Notes under the pieces: generated by a model
The model's database searches: none
What the model saw: the letters and a program-made list of their open reading frames with translations, nothing else
Told to the model about the DNA's origin: nothing
Position numbers and translations under genes: made by a program
Shown: one piece after another, positions 12,241-23,572 of the stretch
Numbering within the stretch: the stretch's first letter is position 1
How the letters are laid out: every line of letters begins with the position of its first letter
Assembly (NCBI GenBank): GCA_947247005.1
Contig: OX365955.1
Span: forward strand, 15,915,322 to 15,979,321
Reading direction: 5' to 3'
Source: Spisula solida
Lineage: Eukaryota; Mollusca; Bivalvia; Venerida; Mactridae
DNA length: 64,000 nt

Positions 12241-13139
12241 GGGGGCATAATTTCACCAAAATGCTTGATAGAGTTACCTACCCCTGTGTATGGGTTGGGG
12301 TCATGATGGTGAACAAGTATGCAAAGTATTAAAGCAATATGTCAATGCACTTTAAGATATTAGAGGTTAAAAAACCTGTACCTAAACTTTAACATTTGCA
12401 TTTCCAAGTCCAACAGGGGGCATAATTTCAACAAAATACTCAATAGAGTTACCCACCCCTGTGTAGGGGTTGGGGTCATGATGGAGAACAAGTATGCAAA
12501 GCAATATGTGAATGCACTTTGAAAATATTCGAGGTAAAAAAACCTGTACCTAAACTTTAACATTTGCACTAAGTTGAAAAAAGGGGGCATAATTTCATCA
12601 AAATGCTTAATAGAGTTACCTACCCCTGTGTATGGGTCGGGGTCATGATGGTGAACAGATATGCAAAGTATTTAAGCAATATGTCAATGCACTATGAAGA
12701 TATTAGAGGTTAAAAAACCTGTACCTAAACTTTTAACATTTGCACTAAGTAGAAACAAGAGGGCCCAAAGGGCCCTGGGTCACTCACCTGTCGTACTAGT
12801 GCATGCACACCCCTATGGTGACCCTACACATTTTCTGAATAAAATTTAAGGAAATTCAGCCTCTATTGCAAATTTTTTAATGATTTGACCATGTGACCTT
12901 GTTTTTTACCCCAGATGACCCAAAATCGAATTTGGCCTAGATTTTGTTGACATGATCATTGTGACAAAGTTTCATAAAGATTAAGTTGAAATTGTAACCT
13001 CTGGTGACTACACAAGGTTTTTCTATGATTTGACCTATAATTTAAACATATTTTCCTCCATATAACTGTACAAATACATGCCATGAAGACAAAACAATAC
13101 CTAAATACTTAAAAAAATAAAAAATTAAAAAAATAAAAA

Positions 13140-13228
13140 TTATGGTTCCAGTGGGGTTTGAACCCACGACCCTCAGGAAATGTCTACGCTCCCTACAGCG
13201 CTTTGATTTCCTCTTAACCATTACAATT
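13140..13228 (-). repeat. tRNA-like (SINE-type) segment
   Basis: On the - strand the text TCGTGGGTTCAAACCCCACTGGAACC is a good T-arm with a B box (GGTTCAAACCC), preceded by a run resembling a type-II tRNA with a long variable arm (GCGCTGTAGGGAGCG). The 5' acceptor half and A box are poor, so this looks like a tRNA-derived repeat head, not a working tRNA. A shorter relative of its T-arm lies at 13917-13952 after a 34-nt A run (13881-13914). Confidence 0.45.
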
Positions 13229-13293
13229 CACACCCTGCTTAAAATACTAGAATATTTTGATATTTGACCTTTACAAAACTGCTGTGAACCCTG

Positions 13294-13382
13294 GTACACA
13301 TTTTCATTGGTTGATGAAAGTTTACTTGTATGTATTCTGTATACATACAAGTAAACTTTCATCAACCAATGAAAATGTGTAC
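13294..13382. repeat. perfect 42-bp inverted repeat (hairpin)
   Basis: Two arms of 42 nt (13294-13335 and 13341-13382) are exact complements, separated by 5 nt (TCTGT). Begins and ends GTACACATTTTC / GAAAATGTGTAC. Perfect identity points to very recent origin, for example template switching, or to an assembly or library artefact. Confidence 0.9.
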
Positions 13383-13877
13383 AGCAGAGTTACAGCAGAG
13401 AGTTTAGTGACCATGAAGACTACATGTTGAAAGGTTTAAATGAGTACACACACGGTCTGAGGTTTAAATATTTCATGGTTCTACACACTGGTCATTATTA
13501 ATTTGTTACAATCAGTATGATAAACTGATAGTGCGAGAGTATTAATATATAATACAAGTCATTCTTTTAACACACACACGTTTTATATACAATGCAGAGC
13601 CTAGACACGATGTAGTTTCGGGCGAGGCAATTGAAGAGTAGAAAATGTCAATTGACAGTGTGACCTTGTTTTTGACCCCAGATGACCCAAAATCGAACTT
13701 GACCTAGATTTTGTTGACAGGATCATTATGACAAAGTTCCATAAAGATAAAGTTGAAATTGTAACCTCTGATGACTACACAAGGTTTTTCTATGATTTGA
13801 CCTATAATTTAAACAAAATATTTTCCTCCATATAACTGTACAAATACATGTTATAAAGACAAAACAATACCTAAACA

Positions 13878-13917
<40 letters not shown>

Positions 13918-14869
13918 CGGCTCCAGTGGGGTTTGAACCCTCGACCCTCAGGAAAATATCAATTGACATTGTGATTTTTGTAATTGACATTGTGACTTTG
14001 TTTTTGACCCAAGATGACCCAAAATCGAACTTGACCTAGATTTTGTTGACATGATCATTTTGACAAAGTTTCATAAAGATTAAGTTGAAATTGTAACCTC
14101 TGGTGACTACACAAGGTTTTTCTATAATTTGACCTAGTGAGCTAGTTTTTGACCTCAGATGACCCAATATCGAACTTGACCTAGATTTTGTTGAGATGAT
14201 CATTGTGACCAAGTTTCATAAAGATTAGGCCAAAATTCTGACCTCTAGAGAGGACACAACCCAATTGTTGACGGACGGACGGAAGGACGGACGGACGACG
14301 GACGAAGTGTGATCACAAAAGCTCACTCTGTCACTTTGTGACAGGTGAGCTAAAAAAGGCTTAATTTCAACAAAATGCCAGATAGAGTTACCTACTTCTG
14401 CATATGGGTTGGGGTCATGATGGTGAACAAGAATGCAAAGTATGAAAGCAATATCTTAAAAGACTTAGAGAATATAAGAGGTTAAAAACCTGTACCTAAA
14501 CTTTAACAAAAGCAGACGCCGACGCTCGGGTGACTGCAATAGCTCACCTATTCTACGAATAGTGGAGCTAAAAATGCAGAAAAAGCATGTCAGTAGAAGA
14601 CCGACTTTAAAACCATCTACGTCTAAAAGTCGTTTTATACATGTTTATGGAAAATAGAAATGGCAGGCCTGCTGCTGGCAAGAAAATGTACAGATTTTTC
14701 TAGTTAAACATATTATTTAGGCAAAAATATTGTAGTCCGGCAGATAAACGGCAATTTTTAGGGTAACCGTGCAATGTCTTCTATACAAAATGTTTTTGCA
14801 TTTTATTGTTCCCTGGACTATACTATAACATAATCCGGATGATGCCTACTTGTCATCATTGAGCAATTT

Positions 14870-15985
14870 TCACAATGAGGCCCCAAAGGGGTACATGTTT
14901 TTTCTCGAATTAATCAGTATATATACATTACTATTCAATCAGGTGTGAATTAAACCACCTTAAATGCAATTCCAATGTGTTTGATAATGCGTTACATCGA
15001 TATAAACAAACTTTGTAATAATACAATGTGGAAATGAGGCCCCATTTATGGTTTAAACCTAACATGAGGCCCGGTATTACACAACATATTAATTAATTAA
15101 ATAAATTAATTAATACATATAAAGTAAATATGTCTTTATATTGGTAATTAATAGTTTATTCGATGGCATTGATAAGTATAAGGAACATGCAATACTTTGC
15201 TTAATATTTTTGTTAATGAAAATCGAGGCCCTGATAAGGTTTAATGTATGAAAAAGGATGTAATCTTTTAAATATGTTTTTATTTATCTGATAGTTTAGG
15301 AAAGAAACTTTATATTAATCATCACTGGAAGTTATATAAGACTTGGTATATTTAAGTTATAGAAGAACCACGTTCTGAATAAGTAAAATAGAGAAATGAC
15401 GCCCTGCTTGTGTGTTAAACTATAAAAAATGCGACTTTTATCGGAATAAATTGTTATTATTTGATTACACTTGTATTGACAATCAAAATGCGATTTTATT
15501 GTGTTAGATAATGCGTTACATCGATATAGTATACAAACTTTGTAATACAAATGTTGAAACGAGGCCTCATATGTGGTTTAAACCTAACATGACGCCCGGT
15601 ATTACACAAATTTATTAATAAAATAAATAAATGAATACATGTAAAGTAAATATGTCTTTATATTGGTAATTAATAGTGTATTCGATGGCATTGATAAATA
15701 TAAGGAACCTGCAAATACGTTTTGATTTATCTTATAGTTTAGGAAAGGAGCTTTATATTAACCATAACTGGAAGTTATATAAGACTTGGCATATTTAAGT
15801 TATTGAAGTACCACGTTCTTAATAAGTGAAATACGGAAATGAGGCCCTGCTTGTATGTTGAACTATAAAAAATGCGACTTTCATCAGAAGAAATTGTTAT
15901 CATTTGATTACACTTGTATTGTCAATCAAAATGCAATTTTATCGTGTAAGATAATAAGTTACGTCAAAATTGAAGTATCCATGTG
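14870..15985. repeat. large AT-rich tandem repeat with GAGGCCC motifs
   Basis: Two and a half diverged units of roughly 440-520 bp. Matching points: GATAATGCGTTACATCGATATA at 14989 and 15511 with a weaker GATAATAAGTTACGTC at 15951; AGTAAATATGTCTTTATATTGG at about 15123 and 15645; (A)TGAGGCCC(T/C) motifs recur in each. The 15062-15120 part is an ATTA/AATTAATT run. Short reading frames here are not credible genes. Confidence 0.75.
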
Positions 15986-16528
15986 TCATAACAAGCATAT
16001 AAGCAAGTGGCATAGATAAGTATAAGCAACTTGAATTGCATGAAATTGAAGCCTGAATAACGGTAAATTAATTAAATTACGGCTTAATGAATAAAGGTAA
16101 CGTGCGATACCAATGCCTAAGGCTGGTAACTTCTTACCAGTACAGTCTCTATGTACTGAATGTGGTCCTCACCATCACCAACTACCGCCATGTCAATACC
16201 TTTATGGAATTTAAACAGGATAATACTATTCGTACAGGGAAGGCAGCACTCATCAGAAACAAAAAAGCATGAACTATTTAACAACACAACTACAAAGCAC
16301 CCCTCCAATTACTTAATTCCAAGCTATATCAGATTCAAATTACGACCGACTACATACTATCATTCCGATCGCCATGTACAGTTTCGCCATTTCATAAAGG
16401 GAACTTGTATTGTTTTATAATCTACTACTGGGGCCTTTAAAGACGTATATTATGGCACTGGGCCAGCAAAATTTGGTCTTAATTTTCTCAGCATGTGGTC
16501 TCTTGATTTGTAAGATATCTACCAGTAT
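15986..16528. other. flank of the 5.7-kb inverted-repeat element
   Basis: Overlapping short frames occur on both strands at 16087-16420 with no recognisable domain; none is called. The last five bases before 16529 are AGTAT, the left copy of the target-site duplication. Confidence 0.35.
16525..16528. other. left target-site duplication (AGTAT ends here)
   Basis: AGTAT (16524-16528) directly precedes the left terminus; AGTAT (22203-22207) directly follows the right terminus. Confidence 0.7.
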
Positions 16529-19500
16529 CAGGTCTATTATATCGCCCGATCGGTATATAATAGACATATTTGTATATCATATACAGATTTGTGTATCAAT
16601 TGATACACACATCGGGATATTGCATAAATATGTAATTGCAATAAATTGTTCAAAACTAAGAAGTCACTGATGCATATCTTTGAATATGTACATGTTTTAA
16701 TAAACATTCTTATTTTTTCTTTAATTATCTTGCTAAATGTGCCTGTTAGGAAAAATGTAAAAACGCAAGAAACACACTAATAGGCATAGCAAATAGTAAT
16801 TGTGCTGAAACATGTGTTACATCCTCATTAGTGGGGTGACAATCAGCTCAAAAGTGGCTTATTTAAGGAGTAGGTGACAACTCAAGTAGAACAAGCAATG
16901 TTATATACCAAAATGTTCGCCTATGTCTGTACTATATGGAACTGCCGGCATAAATTGTCAACGCGTGGTGCGGACACGGAAATCCAAGATGGCGTCCAAG
17001 ATGGCCGCCATAATTTACACATACACTTAAAATTCTATGTTCTCATGCTTTTTTTTTATTTATGTATGTAGTCACAAATATTTGCTTGGATATTATTCAT
17101 TTGATAATGTACATCAAATGGACATACAAGACTGACCACTTTGAGGTCAAGGTCACGGTCAATTCAAGGTCAAATTACGAAAAAAAAGCTGAAAAAATGA
17201 TGTTTCCTCACTTGTTTTCTTGTTTTAACATATGTTTTATATTCAAGTTGGTATTAAAAGTGATAAAAGTGTTGGTAAGCACATATTCTCTTATTATTAG
17301 TTGAATTTTCAGTTCAAAATATTTAAACTTTGTCAAAACTGACATTATTATGCATGTACATGTTGGCCGAGATGGCATTCCTAGATTGCTGATTCCCTAT
17401 TTAAAATTTTAGTATTCAACTATTGACAGTATTATTTCCAATGGTATGATTAAATGTTTGTCTAAACATTATTAACTTTGTATTGTACTCCAAATGGACT
17501 TGAAAAATGACCACTCAAGGTCAAGGTCAATGTCATTTCAAGGTCAAACTACCAAAAATACCTGAACATTTGATAATACGTCGCAAATTGTTATTATAAA
17601 CGAATGCTGAACATTGTATTTTTGTTTTAGATGTGATTGCAGGTATTCTAAGTGTAAATTATTTCATTAGAAGTGATATATTTGTACTGCAAATAGAAAA
17701 TCTATTTAAATTTTATCACGGAACATAAGCGATTGTACGTAATGTACAATATTGCAGCCGTGAATGGTTTTTCCTTGAACGTTGAATCTCTATATTTGAC
17801 AGTATTATTGTTAATGGTTTGATAACATTATTACATATTAAACAGTTATTATATATAATAATGCACCTATCAATATTTTGCCCCAGGGTGGGGGAGTGGT
17901 GGGCATACAGTGGACTTTAGACAGAAAACAATTCCCAACGGACAGGATTTTGACAGGCCCTTTGATTCCCGATCCCGGGAAATAGACTTTGGCTGGATTT
18001 TAGATTCTGGGATTGGGGAATTTAGACACAGCAAAAAGCAGACTTGCTGCAACCATTTAAAGATGACAGGCCATTTAATATACCAAGCATCTCCTACTGT
18101 GGGAATTTCAACAAAACGTTTGGACATGGTGAGTCACCTCTTTGGCCTAAGATGGCTGAACTATGTGATGGTTAGGTATCCCTTATGGCCGGATATGGCT
18201 GAATTTGTATTGGTAGGTAGGTTTACTACATAGGGTCTGGTATGGCTAAATTCAGTGGTTGCCTTTGTACCCCTTAAACTTTTAAATGGCCATAATTGGT
18301 GTTGGTCATTACTCGAATAGGGCCAAGGATTGCTGCACTCGGTGTGGGGGGAGTACTCCGTATGGTATGGTATTGCTTTAATAAGTTAGGTGGGTACACA
18401 ATAGGGCTTGGGATGGCTGAAATCTGTGAGGGTGGGAACTCAATAAGGCCTGGGATGGCTCAATCTGTGATGGTGAGCACACAATAGGGCTTGGGATGGC
18501 TGAAATCTGTGAGGGTGGGAACTCAATAAGGCCTGGGATGGCTCAATCTGTGATGGTGAGCACACAATAGGGCTTGGGATGGCTGAAATCTGTGATGGTG
18601 GGTACCCAATAGGGCTTGGGATGGCTGAAATCTGTGATGGTGGGTACCCAATAGAGCTTGGGATGGCTGAAATCTGTGATGGTGGGTACCCAATAGGCTT
18701 GGGATGGCTGGAATCTGTGATGTGGGTACATAATAGGGCTTGGGGTGGCTGGAATCTGTGATGGTGGGTACCCAATAGGGCTTGGGATGACTGGAATCTG
18801 TGATGGTGGGTACATAATAGGGCTTGGGGTGGCTGAAATCTGTGATGGTGGGTACCCAATAGGTTGGGATGGCTGAAATCTGTGAGGGTGGGTACTCAAT
18901 AGGGCCTGAGATGGCTTAATATATGATGTCGGGTACCCAATAGGGCATGGGATGGGTGAAACCTGTGAGGATGGGTTTTCCATGGGCTTGGGATGGCTTA
19001 AATATGTGATGATGGGTACTCAATAGGGCTTGGGATGGCTGAGATCTGTGATTATGGGTACCCATTAGAGCTTGGGATGGCTGAAATCTGTAAGGGTGGG
19101 TACTCGATAGGGCATGGGATGGCTTAATCTGTGATGGTGGGTACAAAATAGGGCTTGGGTTGGGTGAAATATCTGATGATGGGTACTCAATAGGGCTTGG
19201 GATGGCCGAAATCTGTGATGATTGGTACCCAATAGAGCTTGGGATGGCTGAAATCTGTGAGGGTGGGTACTCAATAGGGCCTTAGATGGCTTAATCTGTG
19301 ATAGTTGGTACCCAATAGGGACTGGTATGGCTAATATCTGTGATGGTGGGTTCAAAATAGGGCTTGGGATGGCTGAAATCTGTGATAGTGGGTACACTAT
19401 AGGACATGAGATGGCTGAATTCTGTGAGGATGGGTACTCAATGGGCTTGGGATGGCTGAAATATGTGATGACAGGTACTCAATAGGGCTTGGATGACTGT

Positions 19501-22202
19501 ACTCAGAGGTGGTGGGTACTCAATAGGGCTTGGGATGGCTGAAATATGTGATGATGGGTACTCAATAGGGCATTGGATGGCTGAAATCTGTGAGGGAGAG
19601 TACTCAATAAGGCCTTGGATGACTGTATTCAGAGGTACTGGGTACACAATAGGGCCTGGGATTGCTGAATTCTGTGAGGGAGAGTACTCAATAGGGCATT
19701 GGATGACTGCTCAGAGGTGGTGGGTACTCAATAGGGACTGGGATGGCTGAAATCTGTAATGGTGCATACTCAATAGGGCCTGTGATAGCTGGAATTCATG
19801 AGGGTGGGTACTCAATGGGGCCTTGGATGACTACTCAGAGGTGGTGGATACCCAATAGGCCTGGGATGACTGTACTCAGAGGTAGTGGGTACCAAATGGG
19901 GCCTGGGATCGGCTGTTCTCTGCTGTGATGGGTATCCAATAGGGCCTGGGATGGCTGTGCTCAGAGGTTTAGGGTACCAAATGAGGCATAGGTTGGCTGT
20001 TTTCTGTGGTATAGGGTATTCAATAGGGCCTGTGGTGGCTGTACTCAAGGTGGTGGGTACCAAATGGAACCTGTGATGGCTGTATTCTGTGGTTGTGGGT
20101 TTCCAATTGGGCCTAGGACGGCTGTATTGAGTGGTGGCGAGTACTCCTTAAGACCTGGTATGATGTAATTGGTGGTGATGGGTTCCCAAATGGGCCTGGG
20201 ATAGTTGAACTTTTGGAGGTGAGAACATAAATTGGGATGGCTGTTCTATATGCAGTGTTAAATACCAAATAGGGCATTGAATGGTTGTTCTCAGTAGATG
20301 CGAGTATCCTCAAGCATAGTATGGCTATACACAGTGGTCGTGAGTAGGGCATAGGGCCTATGGTGGCTGTAATTGGTGGTGGTAATTACCACATGGGATC
20401 TAATTATAGCTGTATTTAGTGGTTGCAACTAACCCATAGGGATTAGTGTGGCCATAATTAGTGGTGGTGAAATACCCAGTAGGGCCTAGGATGGCTGTAT
20501 TGCACCTGGTATGGCTCAACTCAGTTGGTCCAAGTACCCCTTAGAACATAGTATGGCTGTAATCGTCGGTGGCAAGTACCACATAGGGTCAGGTGTGACT
20601 GTACTCAATGCTTATTGAGGGTTTTGATTGGGCCTTGGATGTCTGTACCCTTTTGTTGTGACTTGGGTGTAGCCCATAGGACCTGGTATGGCTGTATATC
20701 ATTGGTTAAGAGCACCCCTATTGGGCATGGAAAGTTGTAATTATTTTGGATGACTACCCCTTTGGGCCTTATATGACTGTGATTTGTACAAATGAGTAAC
20801 CCATAGGGCCTTTACAGCTGTGCTCAGTGATTGTGAGTACCATATCGAGACTGATATGGTGGTGATTAACCAATATGGCCTTGGTTGGCTCTACTCTGTG
20901 GTTGTAAGTACCCCATTGGGCCTCAGGTATAGATATAGTGGCATTGAGAACTCGATAGGAATGGTTGTTATGGGCAGTTGTAAGAACATGACATGTACTC
21001 CATTGGTTACAGAATGTACTTGTTGGTGGTTAGAACCCATTCTGGCCTGGTATGTGATGGTGATGATTTGGTTTGACTGTACTTTGTATATAGTACCCTT
21101 AGGACTTAGTATGACTTTAACATGTAGTAGTGAGTACCCATTATTGCACGGGATGGTTGTACTTGACAGTGTTATGTACCCCATATGGTCTGGGATGCCA
21201 CATATAGGAGTTCAGTATAAATTATTATTTTTAATGAAAGAACTTTGATCACATCAATGATCTACAACAAAATATAATGTTCACCAAATTTCATAATAAG
21301 ACAAAATGCAATGAAAGATCAAATTTTCAGGTATTTTTGGTAGTTTGACCTTGAAATGACATTGACCTTGACCTTGATTGGTCATTTTTCAAGTCCATTT
21401 GGAGTACAATACAAAGTTAATAATGTTTAGACAAACATTTCATCATACCATTAGAAATAATAGTGTCAATAGTTGAATACTAAAATTTTAAATAGGGAAG
21501 CAGCTATCTAAGAATGCCATCTCGTCCAACATGTACATGCATAATAATGTCAGTTTTGACAAAGTTTCAATATTTTGAACTGAAAATTCAACTAATAATA
21601 AGAGAATATGTGCTTACCAACACTTTTATCACTTTTAATATCAACTTGAATATAAAACATCTGCTAAAACAAGAAAACAAGTGAGGAAACATCATTTTTT
21701 CAGCTTTTTTTCGTAATTTGACCTTGAAATGACCATGACCTTGACCTCAAAGTGGTCAGTCTTGTATGTCCATTTGATGAACATTATCAAATGAATAATA
21801 TCCAAGCAAATATTTGTGACTACATACATAAATAAAATAATTGCATGAGAACATAGAATTTTAAGTGTATGTGTAAATTATGGCGGCCATCTTGGACGCC
21901 ATCTTGGATTTCCGTGTCCGCACCACGCGTTGACAATTTATGCGGGCAGTTCCAAATAGTACAGACATAGGCGAACATTTTGGTATATAACATTGCTTGT
22001 TCTACTTGAGTTGTCACCTCACCCCAAAAAATCACCAATTGTCACCCCACTACATATAAATAGTTTATGCGCTTTTTCCTCATTAAAAAAATATTCCCAT
22101 TTTTCTTATGACATATCCCGATTTGTGTATCAACGTAGTCACAGATCTGTATATGATATACAAATTGGGAGGATACACAAATCAGGCTATATAATAGACC
22201 TG
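16529..22202. mobile_element. 5.7-kb inverted-repeat (fold-back) element with 42-bp satellite core
   Basis: The left end begins CAGGTCTATTATAT and the right end is its complement ATATAATAGACCTG. Both are flanked by AGTAT, so the boundaries and a 5-bp target duplication are directly visible. The inverted arms are ~0.9-1 kb, imperfect: left about 16529-17570, right about 21315-22202. They share, in opposite orientation, TGTATATCATATACAGAT, an AAGATGGCGTCCAAGATGG block (16986-17008 versus 21888-21905) and two AAGGTCAAGGTCA blocks. Between the arms lie 17571-18120 (unrecognised) and a 42-bp tandem array (18125-21210). No transposase reading frame was seen, so the element is non-autonomous or has lost its gene. 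Superfamily is unassigned. Confidence 0.78.
18125..21210. repeat. 42-bp minisatellite array
   Basis: Tandem units of 42 bp with consensus resembling GGGATGGCTGAAATCTGTG followed by ATGGTGGGTACCCAATAGGGCTT. Units are most alike at about 18400-18860 and progressively more diverged towards 21210, where only ATGGCTGTA and GTACCC(C/A)ATAGGGCCT motifs remain. Because 42 is divisible by three and the unit lacks stops in several frames, both strands have long repetitive open frames (a 14-residue MAEICDGGYPIGLG unit on +, a proline-rich SHPKPYWVPTITDF-like unit on -). These frames are a by-product of the repeat; I do not call a protein. Confidence 0.92.
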
Positions 22203-23572
22203 AGTATTGCACCCTATTGCTACGAGACAAAATGGCACTACGCTGTTTTGTGTACATGAAATTGATGAATACCATTGCACGGAAATACAGATAGGCCGCG
22301 ATAACTATCATAACAGTCAACTAGTGTAGAAATAATTCAATGCCGATAGTTTAGTTTTTTAGTTCCCGTAGATGAGTAACATAAAAAGCAGCAATAAAAT
22401 AAAGTATTAATTTCTACTTACATCGTTAATTCTTCGTAAACGCGCCGAAAGATCGAAATCTCCAAATTCAATGTCGGTCCGCGGGCGATGCGCATGAACG
22501 ATTTCAACCGATGCACCAATCAAAATGCGTCAAATCTTATTCGAATACTCGAGTGCCATGGCAACAGCACGTGATTTTTCGACACAAAGCTAGTAACATG
22601 AGTAAGGCCATTCAAAATTGAACTTTTGTTTATCGTCAACTGCTCTGCGCAAAACCTATCTACCCTCTAGAAAAAACACGCAAACCCAGAAGAAAAAAAA
22701 TGGTTTTAAATGTATTAAAACAGATCTGTGTTCAAGGTTTAATTATTTTATAGTGTCCATTTCTGACTTTAACACATTTGAACAATGAACACGTACACTT
22801 GAACAAAAAAGTGCCAAATAAAACACTGGACTTTCACGAAACTGACCCTATTCAGCGGAATGAGCTCGGGATTTGCGCATGCAATTTCACTTTTTTGTTC
22901 GAGCAAAAAATATAGCGAATAAATGTGTTGTTTTTTCCTTTTATGAGCTCAAAACCTACCCGCCCACGGACGCGAAACAGAATTTGCGATTTGGCTGGCC
23001 TAAGATCATAACTACCAAATAAGGTATTGACACAAGACATTTTTAGTGTACACACTCATATGTGTTCAACAGTTTTTCACAACACACATTACAGGGGGGC
23101 GTAGCCTCAGACAAGCACATTAAGGTCTATATAAAGTGTGACATGAACACATAACTATCCAACATAAAGACATGGGCGTAGGAGTCCCCCCCCCCAATAC
23201 TAGGAAAGTGACCAATTATATCATTCCCCCCCATAATTCAGACCACAGTCATGAAACTAATGGTTCTTTTTACTAAGAAAACGCTACAAGAATTTGTGCC
23301 AAAAGAGTATATTAAGTCAGACAGGGAAGGCAGCACTCAACTTAACCAGCCTGTTGTATAATTTTTTAAAGACGACATTTTTAACTGTGTAAATAATGTA
23401 GATCTATTAATATTTTGTTATTGAGTATTTCTATGGGGTTAATGCTCTATTAATGGATCTACTAATGCTATTTTTTAATCAGCGCAGTGCCTCATTTACA
23501 AATCTCAGTTCCTATATCAAGAGTAAAAGCAGAAACAAAGCCGGTACTCAAACAGGACGGCTTCCTACATAG
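22203..23572. other. intergenic; possible minus-strand 5' exon near 22425-22500
   Basis: A CpG-rich patch (22437-22510) on the - strand contains ATGCGCATCGCCCGCGG and reads openly for about 25 codons into a strong splice donor (GAT|GTAAGTAG, donor at 22421-22426). An alternative frame of the same text is also open. No downstream exon was recognised further along the - strand, where only repeats occur, so no gene is called. The rest, including a C-run at 23189-23197, is unremarkable. Confidence 0.2.

Larger units (their letters stand above)
12754..14356 (+). mobile_element. Helentron/pearl-like element, family 2, copy 2 (nested, expanded)
   Basis: Starts AACAAGAGGGCCC, ends ACTTTGTGACAGGTGAGCTAAAA after a GGAC run (14270-14305). 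It is longer than copy 1 because it carries two related inserts (about 13029-13300 and 13803-13960), each with a TATAATTTAAACA...CCTCCATATAACTGTACAAATACATG segment, an A-rich stretch and a minus-strand tRNA-like piece, plus a perfect 89-bp palindrome at 13294-13382. Confidence 0.7.
10725..14574 (+). mobile_element. Helentron/pearl-like family 1, copy 2, broken by two nested elements
   Basis: Composite. Family-1 ~175-bp units appear at 10725-10971, 12241-12753 and 14357-14574, and the last piece ends with CGAATAGTGGAGCTAAAAA. A complete family-3 element (10972-12240) and a family-2 element (12754-14356) interrupt it. Both sit after the same unit motif GCACTAAGT(T/A)G and before the AAAA(G)GG that follows it in the uninterrupted unit at 12566-12590. 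The family-1 5' terminus (AACAAGAGCTG) is not found, so this copy is 5'-truncated. Confidence 0.65.

Noticed and set aside
17910..20352. Long repetitive frames on both strands (14-residue units)
   Set aside because: The 42-bp period is divisible by three, so open frames arise automatically; no start context, splice sites or domain.
23189..23232. Poly-C runs as a regulatory site
   Set aside because: Simple sequence with no associated gene or motif.
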